Shown here one piece after another: positions 53,845 to 62,546 of a stretch of DNA of 64,000 bases (positions are counted from its first letter, which is position 1; every line of letters begins with the position of its first letter). Origin of the DNA: Magnetospirillum sp. 64-120 (GTDB lineage: Bacteria > Pseudomonadota > Alphaproteobacteria > Rhodospirillales > Magnetospirillaceae); the NCBI GenBank assembly GCA_001898825.1, contig MKVK01000014.1, positions 62,001-126,000 of the forward strand. The letters are read 5' to 3'. Under the pieces are notes generated by a model, which saw only the letters and a list, made by a program, of their open reading frames with translations, was not told the DNA's origin and searched no databases. The position numbers and the translations under genes were made by a program.

Positions 53845-55325
53845 TGACAGCCGCGAGACCCCAAATGCTGACCACCAATCCTTTCGACGACGACCATCTG
53901 CGCGAAGAATGCGGGGTGTTCGGCATCTACGGCCACCCCGAAGCGGCGGCGCTGGTGGCCTTGGGTCTGCATGCGCTGCAGCATCGCGGCCAGGAAGCGG
54001 CCGGCATCGTTTCCCATGACGGCGGCGCCTTCCACAACCACCGTGACCTGGGCCACGTGGAAGACTGCTTTGGCAACGAAGCCATCATCCGCAAGCTGAA
54101 GGGCGCCGCCGCCGTCGGCCATGTGCGTTATTCCACCACCGGCGAGACGCTGTTGCGCAACGTCCAGCCTTTGTTCGCCGAAATGGAATTCGGCGGCTTG
54201 GCCCTGGCCCATAACGGCAACCTGACCAACACCAACGTGCTGCGCCGTTCCCTGGTCAAGCGCGGTTGCCTGTTCCAAAGCACCACCGACACCGAAGTCA
54301 TCATCCACCTGATCGCCATCAGCCTTTACACCAGCGTGGAAGACCGCCTGATCGACGCGCTTCGTCAGATCGAAGGCGCCTATTCCCTGACCTGCCTGAC
54401 CAAGGACGGCTTGATCGGCGTGCGCGACCCCTTGGGCATCCGCCCGCTGGTGTTGGGCAAGCTGGACGGCGCCTGGTGCCTGGCGTCGGAAACCTGTGCG
54501 CTGGACATCATCGGCGCCGAATTCGTGCGTGACGTGGAACCCGGTGAAATCGTCGTCGTCACCGCCACCGGCATCCGCTCGCTGAAGCCCTTCGCCAATA
54601 ACGGCCGGCGCTTCTGCATCTTCGAATACATCTATTTCGCCCGCCCCGATTCCATCATGGAAGGCACCAGCGTCTACGAAGTCAGGAAGCGCATCGGCGC
54701 CCAGCTGGCCCGCGAAAGCGCCGTCGACGCCGATGTCATCGTGCCTGTGCCCGATTCCGGCGTGCCGGCGGCCATCGGCTATGCTTCGGAAGCCGGAATC
54801 CCGTTCGAACTGGGCATCATCCGCAACCATTATGTGGGCCGCACCTTCATCCAACCCACCGACCGCACCCGCCATGTGGGCGTCAAGATGAAGCACAACC
54901 CCAACCGCTTTTACATCGAAGGCAAGCGTGTCGTGCTGGTGGACGATTCCATCGTGCGCGGCACCACCAGCCGCAAGATCGTCGAAATGGTCCGTCAGGC
55001 CGGCGCCAAGGAAGTGCACATGCGCATTTCCTCGCCGCCCACCAACCATTGCTGCTATTTCGGCATCGACACCCCGGAACGGGAAAAGCTGCTGGCGGCG
55101 CGCTATGACGTGGAAGGCATGGCCAAGCTGATCGGCGTCGATTCCCTGGCCTTCATCTCGCTGGACGGGCTGTACAAGGCGGTGGGCGAAGAATCCCGCA
55201 ACGCCGAGGTTCCGCAATATTGCGACGCCTGCTTCACCGGCGACTACCCCATCAGCCCCACCGACTACGCCGACCAGCTGGCGGCGGCCAAGCAATTCTC
55301 GTTCTTGAACGAGGGAACCAAGTGA
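53841..55325 (+). CDS. purF: Amidophosphoribosyltransferase
   Basis: First committed step of purine synthesis: PRPP plus glutamine to phosphoribosylamine. The 494-residue protein has a short propeptide, then the N-terminal nucleophile Cys24 in EECGVFGIYG. It also has the PRPP motif VVLVDDSIVRGTTS near 370, and cysteines (FCIFEYIYF, NHCCYFGID, YCDACFTG) matching the Bacillus-type enzyme with a 4Fe-4S cluster. ATG 53841 overlaps the cvpA stop; later in-frame ATGs exist before Cys24. Stop overlaps the next gene's GTG. Confidence 0.96.
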   Translation: MMTAARPQMLTTNPFDDDHLREECGVFGIYGHPEAAALVALGLHALQHRGQEAAGIVSHDGGAFHNHRDLGHVEDCFGNEAIIRKLKGAAAVGHVRYSTTGETLLRNVQPLFAEMEFGGLALAHNGNLTNTNVLRRSLVKRGCLFQSTTDTEVIIHLIAISLYTSVEDRLIDALRQIEGAYSLTCLTKDGLIGVRDPLGIRPLVLGKLDGAWCLASETCALDIIGAEFVRDVEPGEIVVVTATGIRSLKPFANNGRRFCIFEYIYFARPDSIMEGTSVYEVRKRIGAQLARESAVDADVIVPVPDSGVPAAIGYASEAGIPFELGIIRNHYVGRTFIQPTDRTRHVGVKMKHNPNRFYIEGKRVVLVDDSIVRGTTSRKIVEMVRQAGAKEVHMRISSPPTNHCCYFGIDTPEREKLLAARYDVEGMAKLIGVDSLAFISLDGLYKAVGEESRNAEVPQYCDACFTGDYPISPTDYADQLAAAKQFSFLNEGTK

Positions 55326-56041
55326 GCGGCCGCCTGCAGGGGCGCGTCGCCCTGGTCACCGGTGCGTCGCGCGGCATCGGCCGCGCGGTCGCCAAGCGTT
55401 TCGCCGCCGAAGGCGCCGAGGTGATCTGCGTCGCCCGCACCCAGGGCGGGCTGGAAGAACTGGACGACGAAATCACCGCAGCCGGCGGCAAGGCCGTGCT
55501 GTGCCCGCTGAACCTGCGCGATTTCGACAAGATCGACCAAGTGGCCGCCGCCATGTTCCAGCGCTTCGGCAAGCTGGACATCCTGGTGGGCAACGCCGGC
55601 GACATCGGCGGCGGTCTGGCCCCCATCGGCCATGTGGACCAAAAGCACTTCCAAGAGTGTTTCGACATCAACGTCACCGCCAATTACCGCCTGATCCGCG
55701 CCTTCGCGCCGCTGCTGAAGCAATCCGATTCGGGGCGCGCCATTTTCGTCACCGGCGCCCAGGCGCACACCCATTCCCCCTATTGGGGGGTCTATTCGGC
55801 CAGCAAGGCGGCGTTGGAATCCATCGTGCTGACCTGGGCGACGGAAATCGCCAACATCGCCAACACCCGGGTCAACTTGATCGATCCCGGCGCGGTGGCC
55901 ACCCGGATGCGGACCATCGCTTTCCCGGGCGAAGACAGCACGACCCTGGCCCAACCCGACGACGTCGCCGGGGCTTTCGTCGATCTGGCCGACACCGCCT
56001 GTGCAAAGCACGGACAAATCATCACCTTGAATCAGGAATAG
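55322..56041 (+). CDS. SDR-family NAD(P)-dependent oxidoreductase
   Basis: A 239-residue short-chain dehydrogenase with GASRGIG near residue 13, NAGDIGGG, and YSASK as catalytic Tyr/Lys motif. It starts with GTG overlapping the purF TGA (GTGA), so it is translationally coupled to purF. Substrate unknown. The purF-SDR order is conserved in alphaproteobacteria. It ends 196 bases before the paralogue pair starts. Confidence 0.88.
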   Translation: MSGRLQGRVALVTGASRGIGRAVAKRFAAEGAEVICVARTQGGLEELDDEITAAGGKAVLCPLNLRDFDKIDQVAAAMFQRFGKLDILVGNAGDIGGGLAPIGHVDQKHFQECFDINVTANYRLIRAFAPLLKQSDSGRAIFVTGAQAHTHSPYWGVYSASKAALESIVLTWATEIANIANTRVNLIDPGAVATRMRTIAFPGEDSTTLAQPDDVAGAFVDLADTACAKHGQIITLNQE

Positions 56042-56237
56042 GCCGTACGAGCCTAAGTTATCGGCCCGATTGACCTGTGCGTCACGACACGCGATCATGG
56101 ACACGCAAACGGTAGACCTTGCGCCATTCGGAAAGGTGCGGTAAGCCAAATGGGTGGGGGTTATTTTTCGTCGTTCCGGGCAGGTTGGGGACTGTCAGGA
56201 AGCCGGCGTCAACGCCCAGAAGGGCGAAGAGGGCGGG

Positions 56238-57509
56238 ATGAGTCAGGCACAGCGTGACAACAAGGCATTCGAAACCAAGGTTTCGAATCTTATCAATGCC
56301 ACCCGTCATCTCGAGGTGTCGCAGATTCTTTTGCTGCGCCGCCTGACCATGGCCGACCCGGAAAGCCTGAAATGGGCCTCTATTCGCGAATTGGACGTGG
56401 TGTTCGCGGTGATCCTGGGCAAGGCCCTGGAACGTATCGGCGTCGCGTCCTTGCGCGACGCCCGGTCCCAGCAATTCGCCCCCCTGCTTCCGCTTGACGC
56501 CGCTCACCGCGACGAGGACCTGCGGGTTTTGACCGCGGTGACCGAGCCGTTGCTGGGCCCGGCCCCGCCGCCGGTCAGCGAACAAGAAGCCACCCTGGCC
56601 AAGCTGTTGTCCATGCGTCCCTCCACCATCAGGCCGCCGACCTCGCGCACGGTGACCTCGATCAAGGAGCCGCCGCCCCTGTTCGCGGCGCAATTGGGCC
56701 CTGATTCCGAACGGATGATGCCCAGCGACGCCAACCGCATGCGCCTGGACAGCGACGAAAAGCCGTTCACCGACTTCAACACCTTGTTCGACGACGCGAT
56801 CTGTTCCTATGCGCGCAAGGTGTTGGGCCTGCTGCAGGTCAAGGGCGACACCAAGCCCGGCCGCCGGCCATTCCCCTTGGCGCCGGAATTCGCCCTTTGC
56901 TACGAAGAAGTGCTGCGCCGCTTCGTGCTGCCACCCATGCGGGCGTCACGGCACATCCAGCAATTGGGCATGAACTACAACTGGGCCGAGGTCGGCGGCG
57001 GCAAGTTGATCGAAATCATCCAGGGCGGCGAGGTCAACAACCCCGTCCTGCATAATTGGGACACCCGCTGGAACGCCTTTCGCAGCGTCAAGGGCAAGAA
57101 GCCCAAGGCCGAGGACGATCCGTGGCCGCTGTTCCGCGAAGATGCCACCAAAAGCGGCTATAGCCCACCGGACGAGGATTCGGTGCGGCTGATGCAGGAC
57201 GTCATCCGCTTTGAAACAGAATCCATCGCCAAGGCCTGGCGCGAGCTGAACCAGCTGTACCAGCAGGAATTCCACCCCAACGCCCGTCAAGAGCAGGCGC
57301 GCGAAGGGGCGTTCCGCGATGGTCTGATGAAGTGGATCAGCAAATTGCCGGAAGGTATCGGCGAGTTGCTGGCGATCAAATGCTATTTCCTGCTGGAACG
57401 CGTCGACGCCACCTATGTCCGCCGCTTGCTGACCAATTTCGGCCGTTCGGACAACGACCGGCGACGCAACGCCCCGATGCTTTACGAATTCATTCAAAAC
57501 ATGGGGTAA
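56238..57509 (+). CDS. Unknown protein, paralogue 1 of a tandem pair
   Basis: A 423-residue soluble protein with no signal peptide or membrane helix and no family I recognise. It begins MSQAQRDNKAFETKVSNL. It shares a full-length pattern with the next gene: FExKVxxL near 10; LLLRRLTMADPESLKWASIRELD near 35-57; ILGKALERI; TLFDDAICSYARKVL; GGKLIEIIQGGEVNNPVLHNWDTRWNAF; PWPLFREDATKSGY; FRDGLMKW; and GRSDNDRRRNAP near the end. It has an extra Pro/Thr/Ser-rich linker near 120-160. ATG follows GAAGAGGGCGGG. It was found between a purF-linked SDR and paralogue 2. Confidence 0.7.
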   Translation: MSQAQRDNKAFETKVSNLINATRHLEVSQILLLRRLTMADPESLKWASIRELDVVFAVILGKALERIGVASLRDARSQQFAPLLPLDAAHRDEDLRVLTAVTEPLLGPAPPPVSEQEATLAKLLSMRPSTIRPPTSRTVTSIKEPPPLFAAQLGPDSERMMPSDANRMRLDSDEKPFTDFNTLFDDAICSYARKVLGLLQVKGDTKPGRRPFPLAPEFALCYEEVLRRFVLPPMRASRHIQQLGMNYNWAEVGGGKLIEIIQGGEVNNPVLHNWDTRWNAFRSVKGKKPKAEDDPWPLFREDATKSGYSPPDEDSVRLMQDVIRFETESIAKAWRELNQLYQQEFHPNARQEQAREGAFRDGLMKWISKLPEGIGELLAIKCYFLLERVDATYVRRLLTNFGRSDNDRRRNAPMLYEFIQNMG

Positions 57510-57576
57510 TGGCTCTTTTGTTGCTTGGCCGGCCGCGTTATTTTGGCCCAGGGGACAGACAGGGGATGTCGGATAA

Positions 57577-58752
57577 ATGAGCGCGCCGAAAAGCGACACC
57601 TTCGAAAACAAGGTCGCCGACTTGGTGGCGGTGACGCAGCAATTGGATGTGATGCGCATCGTCATGCTGCGACGCCTGACCCTGGCCGATCCGCAAAGCC
57701 TGAAATGGGCCAGCGCCCGTCAGTTGGACCTGATCTTCACCGTCATCTTGTCCAAGGCGCTGGAGCGCACCGACCCCGCCCAGGTGGTGGCCGCCAGCAA
57801 CCAGCATTTCGATCCCTTCCTGCCGCCCGGCCCGGAAGAACAGCAGGACAAGGAACGGTGGCTGCTGTTCGATCTGGCCAAGCCCATCCTGGACGGCGCC
57901 GCCCAAAACGCCCAAGGCACCACCGAAGCGGTGCTGGACGAACTGCAGGCCGATTCCCAAGACGAGCAGCCGGAAAGCTACAGCGATTTCGGAACCCTGT
58001 TCGACGACACCATCTCGCGCTATCTGAAGCGCACGCTGTCGGTTCTGTCGCCCTCGGGCACCCGGCCGCACATTCCCCTGCCCTTCTACGCCGCGCCGGC
58101 CTTCACGTCGTGCTATCTGCACGTGGTTCGCGACATCATCCTGCCGCAACTGCGGGCGTCACGCCGCTTGAAGGAACTGGCCACCAGCCGTAACTGGAGC
58201 GAAGCCGGTGCCGCCAGCCGCCTTATCGGCATCATCCAGGCCGGCGAGGACAACAACCCCATCCTGCACCACTGGGATTCCCGCTGGCAGGCCAGCCACC
58301 CCGACCACGTGGCCAAGGACAAGACCGGCAAGGTCAAGCCCAAGAAGGACGAAGAAAATCCCTGGCCGCTGTTCCGCGAGGACGCGGAAAAGCACGGCTA
58401 TGTGCCGCCTTATCCGGCCGACATCCCCATGCTGCAGCGCCTGCTGCGTCTGGATGGCGACGTCCTGGGCGAGGCTTGGGACCATCTGGCCCATCTCTAT
58501 GAACAGGAATTCCAACCGAAACACCGCCACGACCAGGGCCGCCCGGGATCGTTCCGCGACGGGCTGCTGAAGTTCATCGACGAATTGGACCATCACGGCG
58601 GCGATCTTCTGACCATCCGCGCCTTTTTCGAGTTCCCGAAGGTCGATCGCCTGTTCATCAAGCAACTGATCCAGATGATGGGGCGTTCGGACAAGGAACG
58701 CATGATGCGGGCCCCCCTGGTCATCAACTTCTACAACGACCTGCCCAAATAG
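57577..58752 (+). CDS. Unknown protein, paralogue 2 of a tandem pair
   Basis: A 391-residue soluble protein homologous along its length to the preceding gene, from which it is separated by 67 bases on the same strand. Shared anchors include VMLRRLTLADPQSLKWASARQLD near 30-52, VILSKALERT, TLFDDTISRYLKRTL, RLIGIIQAGEDNNPILHHWDSRW, PWPLFREDAEKHGY, EQEFQPKHRHDQGRPGSFRDGLLKF and MMGRSDKER. Paralogue 1's linker is replaced by a shorter Glu/Asp-rich stretch. No catalytic motif is evident. The conserved blocks are rich in Arg, Asp and Trp, so an enzyme or regulatory adaptor is possible. ATG 57577 follows GGGGATGTCGGATAA. Confidence 0.7.
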   Translation: MSAPKSDTFENKVADLVAVTQQLDVMRIVMLRRLTLADPQSLKWASARQLDLIFTVILSKALERTDPAQVVAASNQHFDPFLPPGPEEQQDKERWLLFDLAKPILDGAAQNAQGTTEAVLDELQADSQDEQPESYSDFGTLFDDTISRYLKRTLSVLSPSGTRPHIPLPFYAAPAFTSCYLHVVRDIILPQLRASRRLKELATSRNWSEAGAASRLIGIIQAGEDNNPILHHWDSRWQASHPDHVAKDKTGKVKPKKDEENPWPLFREDAEKHGYVPPYPADIPMLQRLLRLDGDVLGEAWDHLAHLYEQEFQPKHRHDQGRPGSFRDGLLKFIDELDHHGGDLLTIRAFFEFPKVDRLFIKQLIQMMGRSDKERMMRAPLVINFYNDLPK

Positions 58753-58885
58753 CCCCGCCATGGGCGGCGGCGGTCCGAACCAGACGCGCTGCCTGGCAAC
58801 GAAACCCTCGGTGAAATGCCCGTCATTTGAATGTCCTTCGTGCAAGGCTCCCCACTCGTTCCGGGCAAGTCCACTCTTGTGAGGA

Positions 58886-59629
58886 TCAGACGACGTATCC
58901 GCCCGACACTTCGATATTCTGCGCGTTGATCCAGCGATTGTCCTCGCCCAGCAGGCTGGCGATCATGGCCCCCACATCGTCAGGCTCGCCAATGCGGCCA
59001 AGCGCCGTCTGCCCGGCCAGCAGAGCCTCGAACTCATCATTCAGGCCGCCGCCCAGATCCGTGCGGATCGCGCCCGGCGCGATGGAATTGGCGCGGATGC
59101 GTCGATCCCCGAATTCCTTGGCCATGTAGCGTGTCAGCACTTCCAGACCGCCCTTGAAACAGGCATAGGGAGCGACGCCTGACGTGGCCACGCGGGTCGT
59201 GGCGCTGCCAATGTTGACGATATGGCCGCCATCCGCCATCAGCGGCAAAAGGATCTGGCTCAGAAAAAATGGTCCCTTCAGATGCACGCGATAGAGCGCA
59301 TCAAACTCATCCTCGGTGACCGAGACGATCGGATTGAACTGGCCGAAGCCAGCATTGTTGACGAGAACGTTGAAGCGGTCCGTGTTCCAGACTTTTTCAA
59401 GCTGACGAGCGACTTCGTCACGAAATGCGGGAAAGGACGCGCTGTCAGCGACATCGAGCTTTACGGCGGTCGCTTGACCGCCACGTTGCCGGATGCGCTC
59501 CGCGACCTTTTCGGCCGCTCCAGGATTGGCGTTGAATGTCAGCACGACGCCCATTCCGCGCTCGGCGCATGCGAGCGCCGTAGCGGCTCCGATTCCGCGA
59601 CTTCCACCAGTGATAATGGCGATCGACAT
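58886..59629 (-). CDS. SDR-family oxidoreductase
   Basis: A 247-residue short-chain dehydrogenase. TGGSRGIGAAT near 7-17 binds NAD(P), NNAGFG follows near 95, and the catalytic Tyr-Lys is in APYACFKGG. Ends SGGYVV as usual. ATG 59629 follows AAAGGAGCAGCG. It belongs with the downstream-oriented quinone oxidoreductase and the LysR gene in a module whose codon choice (fewer GGC/GCC runs, more mixed third positions) differs from the flanking genes. Confidence 0.88.
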   Translation of the reverse strand: MSIAIITGGSRGIGAATALACAERGMGVVLTFNANPGAAEKVAERIRQRGGQATAVKLDVADSASFPAFRDEVARQLEKVWNTDRFNVLVNNAGFGQFNPIVSVTEDEFDALYRVHLKGPFFLSQILLPLMADGGHIVNIGSATTRVATSGVAPYACFKGGLEVLTRYMAKEFGDRRIRANSIAPGAIRTDLGGGLNDEFEALLAGQTALGRIGEPDDVGAMIASLLGEDNRWINAQNIEVSGGYVV

Positions 59630-59703
59630 CGCTGCTCCTTTGATTTTATGGCTGTTCGATAGCATTCGGTGCATTCAGCGGGCTTTACGATCCCCGCTTG
59701 GCA

Positions 59704-60714
59704 TCAGACTTCGCCGGCGATGGAAACGACGATTTTGCCGACGGCGCTGCGGTCGGCGAGCGCCGCATGGGCCTCTGTCACCGCATCAATCGCAAAGGTT
59801 CTCGGATCGAGCCGCGGAACCAGCTTGCCCGCCTCGACCAGCACGGCGGCATCCCGCAGGATCTCGCCGTAATGGGCGCGGCCGATGCCGTCGAGAAGCG
59901 GCGCCAGGGTGAAGACCCCGGAATAGGTGCCGGCCTTGAACGAAAGCGGCGCCAGCGCATGCGTGCCCCAGCCAAGGCAGCTGACGACATGACCGAAGCG
60001 TTTGACGGCCAGGAAAGAGGCGTCGAGTACGGCGCCGCCGCCGGTATCGTAGACGAGGTCAAAGCCTTCGCCATTGGTGTGACGCTCCACATAGTCCTGG
60101 ACCTTTTCCGTCGCGTAGTCGATGGAAGTCGCCCCCATCGAGCGGATGAAGTCGGCCTTGCCGGCGCTGTCGGTGGCGAATACTTTGGCGCCGAGCGCCA
60201 CCCCCAGCTGAACGGCGACATGACCGACCCCGCCGCCACCACCCTGCACGAGCAAGGTCTGGCCCGGCCGGACACGGGCGCGATCGACCAGGCCCTCCCA
60301 GGCGGTGATGGTGACGAGCGGCAGCGCCGCCGCCTCGCGCATGGTCAGGTTGGCGGGCTTCAAGGCAAGCAGCCTTGCATCGACCGATGCATATTCAGCC
60401 AGAGTTCCCTGGATGCCGCCGACGCCGCCGGTCATGCCGTAAACCGCATCGCCAGGACGAAAGGCCGTGACATCCGGCGCCACCGCCTCGACCACACCGG
60501 CCAGGTCCATGCCCAGAACGGCCGGCAGCGGATGGCGGGCGTGGGCTGCGGCGCCGGCCCGGATCTTGGCGTCCAGCGGATTGACGCCGCTGGCATGGAT
60601 GCGGACGAGAACCTCGCCGCGGTTTGGCGCGGGACGCGGGATCTCGGCAAGACGGAACGCGCCATCATTGGTTTCGACGAGTGCGGCTCTCATGGTTTTC
60701 GTGTTGCGGGTCAT
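59704..60714 (-). CDS. Zinc-independent alcohol dehydrogenase / quinone oxidoreductase family
   Basis: A 336-residue medium-chain reductase with the quinone-oxidoreductase style: GVNPLDAKIRAG near 44, LGMDLAGVVEAV, and a Rossmann fold with VQGGGGGVGHVAVQLG near 150-166. It lacks the structural zinc cysteines of classical ADH. Likely NADPH-dependent reduction of quinones or enones. ATG 60714 follows CAAGGAG. Divergent from the LysR gene at 60817, which probably regulates it. Confidence 0.88.
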   Translation of the reverse strand: MTRNTKTMRAALVETNDGAFRLAEIPRPAPNRGEVLVRIHASGVNPLDAKIRAGAAAHARHPLPAVLGMDLAGVVEAVAPDVTAFRPGDAVYGMTGGVGGIQGTLAEYASVDARLLALKPANLTMREAAALPLVTITAWEGLVDRARVRPGQTLLVQGGGGGVGHVAVQLGVALGAKVFATDSAGKADFIRSMGATSIDYATEKVQDYVERHTNGEGFDLVYDTGGGAVLDASFLAVKRFGHVVSCLGWGTHALAPLSFKAGTYSGVFTLAPLLDGIGRAHYGEILRDAAVLVEAGKLVPRLDPRTFAIDAVTEAHAALADRSAVGKIVVSIAGEV

Positions 60715-60778
60715 CGCTATCTCCTTGCGGCTGACCCGAATATGAGCTCAACAGGATTGCATGGCGATCATAAGTATC

Positions 60779-60793
60779 GCACGATGATCGTGC
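60779..60793. promoter_or_regulatory. Palindromic operator candidate between qor-like and lysR-like genes
   Basis: GCACGAT-G-ATCGTGC is a perfect seven-base inverted repeat with a one-base centre, in the 102-base divergent gap. LysR regulators bind interrupted palindromes in such gaps, so this is the likely autoregulatory and activation site. Confidence 0.55.
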
Positions 60794-60816
60794 ATTTTTG
60801 TATGGAGTGAAATCCA

Positions 60817-61686
60817 TTGCGTGATCTCGAATGGAGCGACCTGCCGATCTTTCTTGCCATTGCCCGGGAAGGCACGCTGGGGGCTGCCGCCCGGCGCCTC
60901 AAGCAGACCCAGCCGACCATGGGGCGGCGCCTGCGGGCGCTTGAACTTGCAGCAGGCGCGACCCTTTTCCAGCGCACAAGCGACGGCTTTGTTCTAACCG
61001 ACGAGGGGCAGGCCCTCTTTACCCACGCCATCCGCATGGAAGAGGAAGCCCATGCCATGCAGCGCGAGCTTGTGGGAAGCGTGAAAGGTCTCGATGGCCT
61101 TTTGCGCCTCTCCTGCTCCGACTGGTTCGGCACCACCGTGCTGAGCCCGGTGCTGGCGGAATTCAGCCGGCTTCATCCGAATGTGACGGTGGAATTACTG
61201 ACCGATCCGCGCCTTTACAGCCTGTCACGGCGCGAGGCAGATCTCGTCATGCGGATTACCCCCTTCGACGAGCCCGAGGTGATTGCCCGCAAGCTGGTGA
61301 CCATTCCTTATGGGCTCTATGGCACGTCGGGCCATGCGGCGCCGACCCTGGGTGATGGCGAGGGATGTCCGCTGATCCTGATGGACAAGGCCTTCGGCGG
61401 CATGCCGGATGTGAGCTGGGTGACACATGCGCTGCCGAAAGCAAAAGTCGTCTGCCGCAGCAACAATCGCGAGGTGCAGGCGCGGCTTTGTGCGCTTGGC
61501 GCAGGCTTTGCCGTGCTGCCACGCCCGCTGGCAGAGGCCACACCTGGGATCCGCCTGGTGGACCTCGGCACGGAGCCGCCGTCTCGCGATACCTGGATCG
61601 GCTATCACCGGGACCTGAAACGCCTGCCACGCCTTAGGGCGCTACTTGATCTCATACTGGCGCGAATCGCCCTCGCCCCGGTTTAG
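60817..61686 (+). CDS. LysR-family transcriptional regulator
   Basis: A 289-residue regulator with an N-terminal winged helix-turn-helix (GTLGAAARRLKQTQPTMGRRLRALELAAGATLFQRT near 19-53) and a LysR substrate-binding domain. Start taken as TTG 60817 behind GGAG. It is divergent from the quinone-oxidoreductase gene and lies in an apparently acquired module. Inducer unknown. After the stop, bases 61687-61742 hold no gene. Confidence 0.9.
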   Translation: MRDLEWSDLPIFLAIAREGTLGAAARRLKQTQPTMGRRLRALELAAGATLFQRTSDGFVLTDEGQALFTHAIRMEEEAHAMQRELVGSVKGLDGLLRLSCSDWFGTTVLSPVLAEFSRLHPNVTVELLTDPRLYSLSRREADLVMRITPFDEPEVIARKLVTIPYGLYGTSGHAAPTLGDGEGCPLILMDKAFGGMPDVSWVTHALPKAKVVCRSNNREVQARLCALGAGFAVLPRPLAEATPGIRLVDLGTEPPSRDTWIGYHRDLKRLPRLRALLDLILARIALAPV

Positions 61687-61742
61687 AGTGCGCCAAAACA
61701 CGGTTTCCGGAACTCGACAATGGATCAGTTGCACACATGTGC

Positions 61743-62546
61743 CTATGGCCTTGGCGACACTGGGATCGCGGCATCGAGGGACTGCGACAGCTCTCCCGGC
61801 TTTCCGGAGAGCTGCGCCCCCTGCCGGCGCGCTTCGGCGGCGAAGGCATCCACCGGCACGGCGCCGCCCAGATATTTGCCGCCCCCATACCCGAAAGTGG
61901 CCACGTGGATGGCCGCCAGGGTGGGGGCACCGTTCTTCCACACCAGGACCGGGGCGCCGGAATCGCCATGGACAGCGTCGCAATCATGGGTCAGCACACC
62001 GCTGGCCAGCTTGCCGGCCACATGACAGCCCAGATGGGCGGCGGGGATGTGGGCCTTGTCCTGGCCATAGCCCACGGTGACCAGCCAGTCGGCGGGACCG
62101 GGAGCGGTCCCCAGGCCGACCCAGCCCACCTTGTCGCCCAAGGGTTCGGCCAGGATCAGCAAGGCCCAGTCACGGGACGCCAGATCCGGGGAATAAGGCA
62201 CGTCGAATTGCCAGCCTGGGGCGATGATCGTGCTTTCCACGTTGGTGAAGGCCAGATATTGCCCACGGTCGTACCCGGCGACGAAACGCAAAGAGGCGGC
62301 CGGCATGGGCCGCCTTGTCTTCTTGTTCCACAGACAGTGGGCGGCGGTGACCGCCAGTTTCGGTCCCACCAAGATGCCGCTGCAATGACCGCCCTGGCCG
62401 TTGTTCAGGCGGCCGACCGCGCTCCACGGATATTGGTTGGCCGCGACTTCGATGCGGTCGTCGGCGCCCTTGATGCCGTTCAGGCCGGCGGCGCAGGCCA
62501 AGACCGGAACCAAGCACGCCAAAGCCGCCAGGATCAGTCGTTTCAT
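61743..62546 (-). CDS. Secreted trypsin-like serine protease
   Basis: A 267-residue chymotrypsin-fold protease with a signal peptide ending ACA (about residue 19). The triad is His70 in VTAAHC, Asp126 in SRDWALL and Ser196 in HGDSGAPV, with cysteines placed for disulfides. Activity therefore looks intact in the periplasm or outside the cell. There is no PDZ domain, so it is not DegP-like. Its ATG overlaps the stop of the upstream ELM1-type gene (ATGA), giving one minus-strand unit with it. Confidence 0.9.
   Translation of the reverse strand: MKRLILAALACLVPVLACAAGLNGIKGADDRIEVAANQYPWSAVGRLNNGQGGHCSGILVGPKLAVTAAHCLWNKKTRRPMPAASLRFVAGYDRGQYLAFTNVESTIIAPGWQFDVPYSPDLASRDWALLILAEPLGDKVGWVGLGTAPGPADWLVTVGYGQDKAHIPAAHLGCHVAGKLASGVLTHDCDAVHGDSGAPVLVWKNGAPTLAAIHVATFGYGGGKYLGGAVPVDAFAAEARRQGAQLSGKPGELSQSLDAAIPVSPRP

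Noticed and set aside
56154..56237. Longer start for paralogue 1
   Set aside because: The extra 28 residues (MGVIFRRSG...) have no counterpart in paralogue 2, whereas ATG 56238 has a ribosome-binding site and gives aligned N-termini.
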